DNA from: Musa acuminata AAA Group
Lineage: Eukaryota > Streptophyta > Magnoliopsida > Zingiberales > Musaceae
Length of the DNA: 64,000 nucleotides
Assembly (NCBI RefSeq): GCF_036884655.1
Contig: NC_088347.1
Coordinates: 13,574,001-13,638,000, forward strand
Direction of reading: 5' to 3'
Positions 52,501-56,262 of the stretch are shown here, in pieces. The notes under the pieces are model-generated. The model searched no databases, was not told where the DNA came from, and saw nothing but the letters and a program-made list of their open reading frames with translations. The position numbers and the translations under genes were made by a program. Each line of letters begins with the position of its first letter. Position 1 is the stretch's first letter.

Positions 52501-55500
52501 TTATACTTTTGCATGATCAAGTTCCCCAATGGGAACTCCCTGGTACTTACATTCGAAATTCTCCCTCGGTGGTACACAACCCTCATATGCTGATGACCAA
52601 GGCTTTTATTCGATGCATGCATGGAAGAATCGCCTTTACGATACCATGACATTCACTCATTAAATCTATAGCCTTTCTTGTCGTCGTGTTCACCGAAGTG
52701 GAGTCCTAGTAGCTCTTGATTATACCTCCATATAATCTAGTCTCTCGTGGGACCATTAAATCTATAGCCTTTCTATCACGATCCGCTACACCATGTCTGC
52801 TCCTGGTGATATCTCCGTTACATTTTGAACATTGTGGGATGAATTCGGATTGCGATCCTTCCATGTGTGGCCTCTGCCAACACATCGCAAGGCCTCTTCC
52901 ACTTCGATTGTGATCACTCTAGCAATCGACCTTCATCCACCTGCTCTCGGGTCACACCCAGACGAAGCACAGCTCTAGAACATTCCGTCGCTTAGTAGCT
53001 CCCGATCCATCAACTACGCTGAAATTGGTGCACCATTGTCTGGATCCTGGGCCTTTGCATCCACTAGCACAATCTCCGCTGTGCACCGGTTCCTTCATGG
53101 CAACTTGAATGATAGCATCGTGGTGTATTCTTTAAGAGTACCCGCCTCTGTGTCCTCTTGTCCCGTACCAAGGCCTTCTGAACTTAACTTCACCTCCGCA
53201 AGTTGAGTCACTTTGGTTCCTTCGTCAAATGCTTCTCTGAGATAGGATGTATATGCCTCGAAGCTCCCCGTCGTCTTTGGCACCATGTAGGATGAGTCCA
53301 CTCCATCAGAATGAAGGACCCATGGAACGACATGATCTCGCTCTTGCCTCTACAAGAGTTCATGTACTTGACCTCTATTCAAGGAAAGCTTCGTGCCTTC
53401 GCTCTATGTTCTATCTTCTATGTCGACTCTCTTTATGTTGACTTGGATACTTCACCAAGTTACACCCAAGTTGCTCCGCTCCTCGATTTGCATTGAGTTG
53501 ATGGTGGCTCTCGTGCCCACCATTACATGGGTCAGTCCTTCGTTGAGTCCGATCTCCATATCGGCTCCAAGTATGCTTTCATTTTGTGTTGACTTGGGTC
53601 ACTCCCCCATTTGATCTCATACTACATCCACCAATGCATTACCTCATGTGAGATCATACGATGACTCCTCACTACTTGCTCGGTCCGTTGAGCTTTGTGG
53701 AATTGTTGTCTTGAGGTACTCCTCAATATGTGCAGTCCGTTGCATATGATTCTCTCTCTGGAGAATCGGGACTTATTCCTCCAAGGTATCTGTCTCATTG
53801 TAGCAACTTCTCTCTTCACATCCTTCCCTTTGTAAGTTTCGGATGCCATCATCCCTTTGGACTACGCCCTCGTAAATGCACTTGCTAGATTGAGACTCCT
53901 CGCCAATACAACCCTTGTTGCACCCCTCAAGGCTTAGCAATATGTTGAACTCGTTGCACACTTCAACCTCTTACGGACGTATCATTCTTATGCCAAAGAG
54001 AAAGTTTTAATGCTCCATGGCGCTGAGTTTCGGTCGCCATGGGATGGCCACGAACATTCCATCGTCCGTATACAAGTTCTTGCATGAATACCGAATTCTT
54101 CGAGTTAGCAATTCTCCTCACCTTTGTGAGCTTTGCACAACTCTTTCCGTCGCTGAACAACCCATTCCACTTTACATGGTCTCATCCTTTACCAAGCGTC
54201 TCACTTGCCTTGAGCACTATGAAGTATGATTGCCAATGTCGAGCCGTAGCTTGAATTCAGCCATCCCAACCTTTGTGCACTACGTATTCTTCCTAGTTTG
54301 CTTGTCCTCATAGTGCCTCTTACGCGAAGGGTTGGTCATTCCTCTGAATGCCAATCTCAGATGCTCGTTCTTCTGAGCGACTCTTTTTCCCTACATCTCC
54401 ATGCTCGTTTTTCCCAAATGGTCGCTCGTGCTGGTTGCCCTCAATGCAGCTCCGCTAGGTCCCCCACGTTTTCTTGCCAAGTGTTTTTATGTGTGCTTGT
54501 CCCACTCTGATACCATATGTCACGTACTTAGTTGGTTTTGCCTAAGTCGTGTGGTATCCTTGCATGTCCGTCCGCAAATGTCAGCCTCCCCGAAACCTCC
54601 TATGGTTCCTTAGGACCTAAAAAAGAGAAAACAGGTTAGAGAAAACGTCTCACTCGGGATCCACAAGTAATCATTTTAGCAAACATTTTATAGCCAATAC
54701 AAATTATAAATAAACTTCACATGCTCTGAATGATCACACAACAAAGGGTCTAAAATAGTCTACTACAGATCGAGATCCCCACAAGTGCCCACATAACACA
54801 ACCTTTGTTTGCAAGCTTAGGACGGCTACTAAAATCAAAGGAAATGGGGCTGCTAAGCCTTCTATTAGCCTTTTACATGCTGTGCAAAGTATGAACAAAA
54901 CCGAAAGACACAGACATACATAAGCATTATACCAAACACCTTGTTTATAGTTTTGTCCATGACAACGTGAGGAGAAGAAACCTCATTTTCTTCTCCCCGC
55001 GAATTGTTGAAGCATTGTATAAATAAAAGTTTTTTCTGCTTGGGTCCAGCACCTCCTAAAGCTTTTACTCTATCTTGCTGGTCAGCAGTACATCCTAGCA
55101 AGGAACTAGTGTGCCCAGTAAATGAATTAAGTAAAATTTTTACAGTGATAATTTCTGTAAATAATGAAAGGGAGCTGATTGGTGTGACTATATTATGTAA
55201 ACTGTAGTTGTATTTGTCTTTTATTTTTCTGATTGATGTTTAATTGGATTTTACTTTTTCTTTTTTGTTCTCTTTATATGTCATGCTTGATTCTTTTGCA
55301 ACCATCTCAAATAAATGACATGATTCTTATTTCAATATGAAATTGATGTACTGTAATGTCTTAGAAAAATAATAAAAAACAGAAGAATGTGTTCTCACTT
55401 TTTTTGGGAGTTACTTCTTGAGATACTAGATGCTTTTAGCAATCTCATGCAACTTTTGTACTCTGTCCTTATTTATTTTAATAGGGAAGTGCAGCAGATG

Positions 55501-56262
55501 TTGCCATGTGCGCGATGCTCGAGATAGACAGGAACATTTGTCTGAAGGAGCTTGGATGGAAACTCGTGCTGCAGGTTCATATCATTTACAAATTTTGAGT
55601 TTTCAAATATGAATCAATCAGTTAATGGGACATAAAAACAAATTTCCTGATGATTAGCCAATCCCTCGAGATTGGAATATCTTAGTTTGCTTTTCCTAGG
55701 ATGGCACTAGTCCTCTGCAACTTCTTATCAACTCACTCAAAGCCCTACAACACAGTCATCCAATAACCGGTGGTCATAGTCATGTGCAGGATTTCTTTTT
55801 TCTTGGAAATTTTTGTCATGCCTGTGTCAACCTGATGAGAAAGCCATAGAAAAAGCTTTTGCTCTCATGTCTTAATTTTCATTTCTTGGTCCTAACCCAT
55901 GCCTCCATGCCTTTCCTTAAGTTGGGTGCTGTAATGGTTCTATATAGCATGCATTATTAAGAAGATGCTGGATTTTTCTTGCCTGATTACGTATTTTCTA
56001 GATCATTGCTCTTATCTTTTATGATAAAGAGACGACATTGATATTGTAGGAAAGAAGTAAACAGGAAAGTTTGCTTAACAATATATTACTGGAAAACCAG
56101 GTTCATGATGAAATGATACTGGAAGGCCCTACGGAGTCGGCCGAGCTTGCCAAGGCCATAGTTGTTGAGTGCATGTCCAAACCTTTCTACGGCACAAACT
56201 TTCTTAAGGTCGATCTTGCTGTGGATGCAAAGTGTGCCCAGAACTGGTATGCAGCCAAGTAA
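1264..56262 (+). CDS. POLI (POLIA/POLIB-type): plant organellar DNA polymerase, Pol I type (12-exon gene)
   Basis: Family-A DNA polymerase of the plant organellar type (Arabidopsis POLIA/POLIB), which replicates and repairs plastid and mitochondrial DNA. Exons: 1264-1409, 19399-20095, 21035-21223, 21533-22209, 25356-25779, 26083-26178, 28718-28810, 28912-29106, 43093-43185, 44932-45144, 55485-55574, 56101-56262. They sum to 3075 nt (1024 aa). Layout: presequence of about 1-60; low-complexity Ser/Lys region about 100-260; 3'-5' exonuclease with D279/E281, D352 and Y455/D459; polymerase with motif A around D771, motif B from R846 to Y858, and motif C around D974. The key residues of the motifs inspected are present. 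The start was chosen because MAMG resembles the family N-terminus and the first donor matches the exon 2 acceptor in phase. There are no internal stops. Only the size is unusual: introns 1, 8 and 10 hold about 42 kb, mostly transposons. POLIA and POLIB cannot be told apart here. Confidence 0.93.
1410..2033 (+). other. start of intron 1, no repeat recognised
   Basis: The sequence is T-rich, as in plant introns, with no ORF or repeat that I recognise. It runs from the exon 1 donor to the first dispersed repeat. Confidence 0.6.
2034..2516 (-). repeat. dispersed GGTA-rich repeat, copy 1
   Basis: Contains scattered GGTACGG/CCGTACC half-sites at both ends and a TA run at about 2236-2255. Its right end is, in reverse complement, clearly similar to 46405-46505: both carry a TTCGTACC...TTTCGAG block followed by a TGAG(C/T)GGTA-like block and a TA run. 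That makes it the same family in the opposite orientation. No coding capacity is seen. The class is unknown and could be a MITE. Confidence 0.5.
2584..2678. repeat. flank F, left copy of a duplicated host segment
   Basis: This roughly 95-bp purine-rich stretch (GCCTGAAGTATGAG to GGAGGAAAG) recurs with modest divergence at 16507-16601. Each copy lies directly before a copia LTR of subtype B. Upstream of 2584 the sequence is different, so this copy is joined to unduplicated DNA. Confidence 0.75.
2679..4516 (-). repeat. 3' LTR of copia A (chimeric, with internal duplication)
   Basis: 1838 bp, about 240 bp longer than its partner. The first 330 bp or so (2679-3012) match the start of element B's LTR. 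At about 3013 the sequence jumps back to LTR position 60 or so and continues as the A subtype. A TATAAATA box lies on the minus strand at 3299-3306. It ends with the element terminus CTAGCA at 4516. Confidence 0.85.
3299..3306 (-). promoter_or_regulatory. LTR TATA box (copia A, 3' LTR)
   Basis: TATAAATA on the minus strand. The equivalent position is kept in the sister LTR (15253-15260) and in element B's LTR (17531-17538). Confidence 0.5.
4690..6000 (-). pseudogene. copia A reverse transcriptase and RNase H (broken)
   Basis: RT is recognisable from about 5980 down: [19 protein letters not shown] (5610-5822), then the YVDD active site at about 5490-5501 ([10 protein letters not shown]), then the connection region (4906-5244). 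RNase H follows with [16 protein letters not shown] near 4790-4870. Several stops interrupt it, and at least three stand where Trp is expected. A frameshift lies in the RNase H tail. Confidence 0.85.
6042..6441 (-). pseudogene. copia A integrase C-terminus (after the nested element)
   Basis: Continuation of the interrupted integrase: [16 protein letters not shown], then the variable linker with [10 protein letters not shown], typical of copia integrase tails. It stays open from 6441 to about 6042 (stop at about 6040), so this part of the frame survives. Confidence 0.85.
6438..6441. repeat. target-site duplication GTGG, left copy
   Basis: GTGG directly before the nested LTR element. The right copy is at 11308-11311. 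Counting it once makes the integrase frame of element A continuous. Confidence 0.75.
6442..6888 (-). repeat. 3' LTR of nested LARD-like element
   Basis: 447 bp, starting TGTCATGGACTTAG and ending GTCCGTGACA on the plus strand. It has the same length as the partner LTR and few differences. Confidence 0.85.
6889..10847 (-). other. internal region of the LARD-like element, no recognised protein
   Basis: Short ORFs occur in all frames, but none has a domain I can name. Sequence order is conserved with the intron 10 relatives. The region around 8813-9240 (minus) keeps a similar reading frame in other copies (about 50038-50280 and 53095-53301), which could be a relic of an unknown ORF or simply shared ancestry. 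Confidence 0.6.
9663..10605. repeat. 475-481 bp tandem duplication inside the LARD-like element
   Basis: Copy 1 is 9663-10124 and copy 2 is 10138-10605. They differ by a handful of bases and a 6-bp insertion near 10158. The intron 10 relatives carry this segment once, so the duplication is specific to this copy. Confidence 0.85.
10861..11307 (-). repeat. 5' LTR of nested LARD-like element
   Basis: 447 bp, starting TGTTACGAACTTAG and ending GTCCGTGACA. The PBS lies immediately to its left, which marks it as the 5' LTR of a minus-strand element. Confidence 0.85.
11308..11727 (-). pseudogene. copia A integrase core (first part, interrupted)
   Basis: Contains the second catalytic Asp ([10 protein letters not shown]) and the catalytic Glu ([10 protein letters not shown]) of the DDE core. 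The frame runs to 11308, where another LTR element is inserted. It continues at 6441 on the far side of the insertion. Confidence 0.85.
11734..12450 (-). pseudogene. copia A protease and integrase zinc-binding part
   Basis: 12100-12450 carries the aspartic protease motif WVLDTGST (Asp at residue 17 of the open stretch). 11734-12096 carries the GAG-pre-integrase HHCC zinc finger (LWHCRLGHI and CEPCLCGK). The first integrase catalytic position, normally Asp in IH(S/T)DVCG, is Glu here (IHSEVCG). That is a missing key residue. Confidence 0.82.
12478..13278 (-). pseudogene. copia A gag (broken)
   Basis: The N-terminal part (12949-13278) starts [21 protein letters not shown] and has the tryptophan-rich DUF4219/UBN2-like gag features. 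It continues in 12586-12876 after stops and a frame change. The zinc knuckle near 12500-12560 reads [14 protein letters not shown]. The fourth ligand of the C-x2-C-x4-H-x4-C pattern is Tyr (TAC) instead of Cys (TGC), so the knuckle is disabled. The protein would package element RNA. Confidence 0.8.
13474..13673 (-). repeat. three short hairpin repeats upstream of copia A gag
   Basis: TCGAGGGACTCGACCA occurs at 13475-13490, 13579-13594 and 13658-13673. TCGAG and CTCGA are reverse complements around a 3-nt loop, so each can form a small hairpin in the element RNA. A fourth, degenerate copy (CTCGAGGGG) lies near 13750. Confidence 0.7.
14280..14790 (-). repeat. GC-rich leader of copia A
   Basis: Between the PBS and gag lies a stretch far more GC-rich than its surroundings, built of imperfect repeats of GCGGGCG, GCCTGC and TGCGG type. 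Overlapping ORFs here are compositional only. Shorter versions occur in the B element (16864-17030) and at 59566-59650, so it is a regular part of this family's leader. Confidence 0.65.
14897..14908 (-). other. primer-binding site of copia A
   Basis: The minus strand reads TGGTATCAGAGC just after the 5' LTR, complementary to the 3' end of plant initiator tRNA-Met, the usual primer of Ty1/copia elements. Confidence 0.85.
14910..16505 (-). repeat. 5' LTR of copia A
   Basis: 1596 bp, bounded by TG at 14910 (next to the PBS) and CTAGCA at 16505. Read on the minus strand it would drive the element. A TATAAATA box is at 15253-15260 (minus). It is directly followed by the second copy of flank F, which is not the expected target-site duplication. 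Confidence 0.85.
15253..15260 (-). promoter_or_regulatory. LTR TATA box (copia A, 5' LTR)
   Basis: TATAAATA on the minus strand inside the 5' LTR, the expected core promoter of the element. It points opposite to the host gene. Confidence 0.5.
16507..16601. repeat. flank F, right copy
   Basis: Second copy of the 2584-2678 segment, joined on its left directly to the terminus of copia A (16505) and on its right to the LTR of element B. Confidence 0.75.
17148..17159 (-). other. primer-binding site of copia element B
   Basis: TGGTATCAGAGC on the minus strand, initiator-tRNA-Met type, directly beside the 5' LTR. Confidence 0.8.
17161..18756 (-). repeat. 5' LTR of copia element B
   Basis: About 1.6 kb, TGTTGGGAAATC next to the PBS and ending at a mutated terminus (CTAATA where A has CTAGCA). 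A TATAAATA box lies at 17531-17538 on the minus strand. Confidence 0.8.
18757..19398 (+). other. end of intron 1, no repeat recognised
   Basis: U-rich intron sequence between element B and exon 2. I see no gene. The last 80 bases are a good polypyrimidine region before the acceptor. Confidence 0.6.
19399..20095 (+). CDS. POLI (POLIA/POLIB-type): exon 2: linker region up to Exo I
   Basis: Residues 49-281. The acceptor is TATCTTTAG|T after a U-rich tract. The first part is basic and still presequence-like. The middle is rich in Ser, Asn, Lys and Gln and probably disordered, which is the variable part of this family. The end carries the Exo I motif, with metal-binding D279 and E281 as the last residues before the donor GAG|GTTTGT. 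The exon ends in phase 0. Confidence 0.92.
20096..21034 (+). other. intron 2
   Basis: 939 bp, AT-rich. Around 20505-20620 an imperfect repeat of ACTTCTA...GTCTTGATG(A/G)CA units is visible. No gene or mobile element is recognised. Confidence 0.6.
21035..21223 (+). CDS. POLI (POLIA/POLIB-type): exon 3: exonuclease domain between Exo I and Exo II
   Basis: Residues 282-344, phase 0 at both ends (63 codons). It begins VANIDVK directly after the Exo I acidic pair and forms the beta strands of the DnaQ-type fold. The acceptor is CCCTTAG|GTG and the donor AAG|GTGGTA. Confidence 0.92.
21224..21532 (+). other. intron 3
   Basis: 309 bp, AT-rich, no feature apart from its splice sites. Confidence 0.7.
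21533..22209 (+). CDS. POLI (POLIA/POLIB-type): exon 4: Exo II, Exo III and start of the polymerase region
   Basis: Residues 345-569 plus two bases. It starts with VWHNYSFD; the Asp (D352) is the Exo II catalytic residue. Exo III is YSALD, with Y455 and D459, the Tyr-x3-Asp form. A Lys-rich stretch around 420-435 matches the plant-specific insertion between Exo II and Exo III. The C-terminal part begins the thumb-like region. The donor AATAG|GTGCTT leaves phase 2, completed to Arg by the first base of exon 5. Confidence 0.93.
22210..25355 (+). other. intron 4
   Basis: 3146 bp. Between about 22880 and 24700 is a likely inserted repeat with GCGCC-containing segments near both ends (22888-22925 and 24590-24690). 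Inside it is the purine-rich tandem duplication at 23966-24555. The rest is plain T-rich intron. No protein is recognised. Confidence 0.5.
23966..24555. repeat. 295-bp perfect tandem duplication, purine-rich
   Basis: Copy 1 is 23966-24260 and copy 2 is 24261-24555. By eye they are identical, including their short ORFs. The strand is GA-rich. Identity implies a recent event or an assembly artefact. Confidence 0.9.
25356..25779 (+). CDS. POLI (POLIA/POLIB-type): exon 5: variable acidic insert and conserved [11 protein letters not shown] block
   Basis: Residues 570-711. The acceptor is TATTTTGCAG|A. The first half is a poorly conserved, Lys- then Asp/Glu-rich insert typical of the plant enzymes. 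The second half is highly conserved (ASGWPS, then the [13 protein letters not shown] block) and leads into the palm. It ends in phase 0 at CAG|GTATTC. Intron 5 is only 303 bp and holds nothing recognisable. Confidence 0.92.
26083..26178 (+). CDS. POLI (POLIA/POLIB-type): exon 6: [15 protein letters not shown] block
   Basis: Residues 712-743, 32 codons, phase 0 at both ends. It carries the family-A signature [12 protein letters not shown], which contacts primer-template DNA just before motif A. The acceptor is GTGGTAG|GGG and the donor CAG|GTTCTT. Confidence 0.93.
26590..27100. repeat. dispersed GGTA-rich repeat, copy 2, with long pyrimidine tract
   Basis: Begins with TTCGTACTGATTGGTA and GGACTGCCCC...GGGCGGTCC, encloses about 200 bp of nearly pure CT/TCC (26820-27010), and ends with GGTACACTGATATTG...GTACCAG. 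The shared blocks link it to the copies at 2034 and 45455. Confidence 0.5.
27231..27380. repeat. dispersed GGTA-rich repeat, short copy
   Basis: Starts CAAGGTTTGTCGTACCA and contains at least six GGTA(C/T) half-sites in 150 bp, like the ends of the larger copies. It has no pyrimidine core. Confidence 0.45.
28718..28810 (+). CDS. POLI (POLIA/POLIB-type): exon 7: polymerase motif A (first half)
   Basis: Residues 744-774, phase 0 at both ends. It ends in LIVADYGQ, where D771 is the first palm catalytic Asp. The intron after it splits motif A between YGQ and LELR. That intron (28811-28911) is only 101 bp, the shortest in the gene. Confidence 0.94.
28912..29106 (+). CDS. POLI (POLIA/POLIB-type): exon 8: end of motif A and fingers
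   Basis: Residues 775-839, 65 codons. It starts [10 protein letters not shown]776 is the steric-gate Glu that excludes ribonucleotides. GGDFHSRTA lies in the fingers. The acceptor TTTAAAAG|CTG is weak for plants because it is purine-rich at the end, but frame and homology leave no alternative. The donor AAG|GTTTGT opens the 14-kb intron 8. Confidence 0.93.
29269..29685. repeat. 212-bp tandem duplication in intron 8
   Basis: Copy 1 starts at 29269 and copy 2 at 29481, both with CACAGGCTGGTATGCGC. They are nearly identical, differing visibly as TTATTCTG versus TTCTTCTG. The unit is GC-richer than the surrounding intron, and its origin is not recognised. Confidence 0.9.
30386..30413 (+). repeat. 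(GA)n microsatellite
   Basis: Fourteen GA units. It is flanked by two diverged copies of a block containing CATGCCACT...AACAAATGAAC(C/T)GGACCAAAC (about 30327-30373 and 30453-30500), so it sits inside a local duplication. Confidence 0.85.
30793..30797. repeat. target-site duplication ATAGA, left copy
   Basis: ATAGA immediately before the first LTR. The identical right copy is at 42187-42191. They bracket the whole three-LTR compound. Confidence 0.85.
31323..31675 (+). repeat. GGCGGT hairpin array in LTR 1
   Basis: Imperfect units of about 30-60 bp, each with GGTGCAACCGCC or GGTAGCACCGCC variants. Exact GGCGGTGCAACCGCC (arms GGCGGT/ACCGCC, loop GCA) occurs at 31385-31399 and 31573-31587. It lies just upstream of the LTR TATA box. 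Confidence 0.8.
31733..31740 (+). promoter_or_regulatory. LTR TATA box (LTR 1)
   Basis: TATAAATA in the context GGGGCCTATAAATACCCC. The same site is kept in all four LTRs of this family in the window (38147, 41360, 61505). Confidence 0.65.
32558..32569 (+). other. primer-binding site (internal 1)
   Basis: TGGTATCAGAGC two bases after the LTR end, of initiator-tRNA-Met type. Confidence 0.88.
32606..33583 (+). pseudogene. gag, copy 1 (Sirevirus-like)
   Basis: 325 codons from an ATG in the context AGAAATGGCG. The N-terminal half is copia gag ([32 protein letters not shown]). Near residues 275-290 is a C-x2-C-x4-H-x4-C zinc knuckle ([14 protein letters not shown]). Copy 2 of the same gag continues past this point, so the TAA at 33581-33583 is premature: copy 2 has TAT there. 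The downstream part (33584-34114) carries further stops. Confidence 0.82.
33584..34250 (+). pseudogene. gag C-terminal part, copy 1, with second CCHC knuckle
   Basis: Continuation of the gag frame after a premature stop. It includes [14 protein letters not shown] near 33999-34040, a second C-x2-C-x4-H-x4-C knuckle, and WVPKG/KWVPKNH blocks. Past 34190 it decays into stops and an A-run (34261-34277). No protease motif follows. Confidence 0.7.
34251..35056 (+). other. internal 1 between gag and extra ORF
   Basis: About 800 bp where a copia pol should lie, but no pol motif is visible. 34700-34835 contains GGCGGT/ACCGCC hairpin-type repeats like those in the LTR. The sequence before it (34261-34650) is shared with internal 2. 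Confidence 0.6.
35057..36119 (+). pseudogene. extra ORF near the 3' end of the element (broken)
   Basis: A protein-like frame from an ATG at 35057 ([15 protein letters not shown], then a stop), clean in 35302-35706 and 35700-36119. The two parts are joined by a single-base loss in an A-run near 35697. The first part ([19 protein letters not shown]) resembles, from memory, the 'putative plant transposon protein' domain found in extra ORFs of plant retroelements. The end (about 36037-36115) is a Gln/Arg/Glu heptad coiled coil. Position just before the PPT matches the place of the extra or env-like ORF of Sireviruses, but I see no membrane segment. Its function is unknown. Confidence 0.6.
36120..37211 (+). 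other. 3' untranslated internal region with GGGGGAG purine tracts
   Basis: AT-rich, no ORF. Purine tracts AAAGGGGGAGAAATT (about 36697), CAGGGGGAG (about 37154) and AAAAGGGGGAGAT (37200-37211) occur. The last abuts the LTR and is the plus-strand primer site. Multiple GGGGGAG tracts are a known habit of Sireviruses. Confidence 0.7.
37212..38976 (+). repeat. LTR 2 of the compound (middle)
   Basis: 1765 bp. It serves as 3' LTR of unit 1 and 5' LTR of unit 2. The end is mutated to TAATA. The hairpin array at 37737-38092 includes three exact GGCGGTGCAACCGCC (37799, 37924, 37987). A TATAAATA box is at 38147-38154. Confidence 0.9.
38979..38990 (+). other. primer-binding site (internal 2, mutated)
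   Basis: TGGTATCAGACC, one base different from the TGGTATCAGAGC of internal 1, after LTR 2. Confidence 0.75.
39027..40238 (+). pseudogene. gag, copy 2 (Sirevirus-like, longest frame)
   Basis: 403 codons, collinear with the gag at 32606. The zinc knuckle is [14 protein letters not shown]. It continues about 78 codons beyond the stop of copy 1 into a Lys/Leu-rich helical region. The terminal TAA (40236-40238) stands where copy 1 has CAA, so it too is premature. The frame resumes at 40239-40610. Confidence 0.82.
40239..40610 (+). pseudogene. gag C-terminal part, copy 2, with second CCHC knuckle
   Basis: Open in the same frame as 39027-40238. It carries [14 protein letters not shown] and ends [10 protein letters not shown], stop. 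Copy 1 has its own, different stop (GAA to TAA) a few codons into this block. Confidence 0.75.
40611..41065 (+). other. truncated internal 2
   Basis: Matches 34190-34645 of internal 1, including the A-run. It then jumps into LTR sequence at the 5-bp word CAAGA (41066-41070), with loss of the extra ORF, the PPT and the LTR start. No gene is seen. Confidence 0.7.
41066..42186 (+). repeat. LTR 3 of the compound (5' truncated)
   Basis: Starts inside the hairpin array (matches LTR 2 from about 37854) and runs to the canonical end CCTAACA at 42186. A TATAAATA box is at 41360-41367. Directly followed by ATAGA. Confidence 0.88.
42187..43092 (+). other. end of intron 8
   Basis: Begins with the right ATAGA target duplication. 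The rest is plain U-rich intron with no recognised element. Confidence 0.65.
43093..43185 (+). CDS. POLI (POLIA/POLIB-type): exon 9: polymerase motif B (O-helix)
   Basis: Residues 840-870, phase 0 at both ends. It contains the O-helix pattern R846-x3-K850-x7-Y858-G, which binds the incoming nucleotide. F854 sits at the position of the conserved Phe. The acceptor is GGTCACAG|GAT and the donor AAG|GTAATA. Confidence 0.94.
43186..44931 (+). other. intron 9
   Basis: 1746 bp, AT-rich, no mobile element or gene recognised. There is a poly-A run at about 44774-44786. Confidence 0.6.
44932..45144 (+). CDS. POLI (POLIA/POLIB-type): exon 10: polymerase palm and fingers after motif B
   Basis: Residues 871-941, 71 codons, phase 0. 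It begins [14 protein letters not shown] and carries [12 protein letters not shown], then the conserved [10 protein letters not shown] that precedes GSAAD of exon 11. The acceptor is GTGCTTAG|GTT and the donor CAG|GTGATT. Confidence 0.93.
45145..46404 (+). other. start of intron 10
   Basis: Unique intron sequence apart from the GGTA-rich repeat at 45455-45860. No gene is seen. Confidence 0.6.
45455..45860. repeat. dispersed GGTA-rich repeat, copy 3, with long purine tract
   Basis: Starts with a GTACTGTACTG...ACCAGTACAT block. It has about 140 bp of nearly pure GGA/GAA (45545-45690) and ends with CGGACTGCCTGAAATGGG, matching the CGGACTGCC(C)-type block of the 26590 copy. The low-complexity core is the purine mirror of that copy. 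Confidence 0.5.
46405..46676. repeat. dispersed GGTA-rich repeat, copy 4, with (TA)n(AAT)n
   Basis: Starts CAAGGTTCATAATTTCGTACCATGCCG, contains a (TA)27 run (46507-46560) followed by AAT repeats (46561-46587), and is interrupted at 46677 by the LARD-like elements. Sequence after 54964 (GAGGAGAAGAAACC) may be its continuation. Confidence 0.55.
46677..47119 (-). repeat. 3' LTR of the outer LARD-like element
   Basis: 443 bp, TGTTACGCACTTAG to GTCCGTGACA, followed by the purine-tract complement TTCTCCCTCGC. Confidence 0.82.
47405..47851 (-). repeat. 3' LTR of the inner LARD-like element
   Basis: 447 bp, TGTCACGCACTTAG to GTCAGTGACA. Confidence 0.82.
51465..51898 (-). repeat. 5' LTR of the inner LARD-like element
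   Basis: 434 bp, TGTCACGCACTTAG to GTCCCTGACA, with the PBS directly to its left. Confidence 0.82.
54518..54964 (-). repeat. 5' LTR of the outer LARD-like element
   Basis: 447 bp, TGTCACGTACTTAG to GTCCATGACA, with the PBS directly to its left. Confidence 0.82.
54965..55484 (+). other. end of intron 10
   Basis: Possible tail of the GGTA-rich repeat in the first 45 bases, then plain U-rich intron to exon 11. No gene is seen. Confidence 0.6.
55485..55574 (+). CDS. POLI (POLIA/POLIB-type): exon 11: [11 protein letters not shown] helix
   Basis: Residues 942-971, 30 codons, phase 0. It encodes the conserved GSAAD helix and the strand leading into motif C (KLVLQ). The acceptor is TTTTAATAG|GGA and the donor CAG|GTTCAT. 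Confidence 0.93.
55575..56100 (+). other. intron 11 with three in-phase acceptors
   Basis: 526 bp. Candidate acceptor AGs at 56048-56049, 56063-56064 and 56099-56100 all keep the exon 12 frame with no stop between them. The last gives the family-standard junction but has no pyrimidine tract. Confidence 0.7.
56101..56262 (+). CDS. POLI (POLIA/POLIB-type): exon 12: polymerase motif C and stop
   Basis: Residues 972-1024 and TAA. It starts VHDE, where D974 is the second palm catalytic Asp, and ends in the conserved NWYAAK. The start was chosen by homology: family members run from the LLQ strand straight into (V/I)HDE. The acceptor at 56100 lacks a pyrimidine tract. Better-looking acceptors at 56049 and 56064 are in the same phase and would add 17 or 12 residues. 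Confidence 0.88.
   Translation, partial: VHDEMILEGPTESAELAKAIVVECMSKPFYGTNFLKVDLAVDAKCAQNWYAAK

Larger units (their letters stand above)
46677..54964 (-). mobile_element. outer LARD-like LTR element, hosting an inner copy
   Basis: Left LTR 46677-47119 and right LTR 54518-54964, with a PBS of tRNA-iMet type (minus, 54505-54515) beside the right LTR. Its internal region is 47120-47404 plus 51899-54517 and is shorter than that of the copy in intron 1. Between the parts lies a second complete family member (47405-51898). Minus strand, antisense to the host gene. No protein is recognised. Confidence 0.82.

Noticed and set aside
56050..56100. Additional 17 codons at the start of exon 12
   Set aside because: In frame and open, but would insert residues between the strand and the VHDE catalytic motif, where family members have none. 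Kept as a finding rather than as the gene model.
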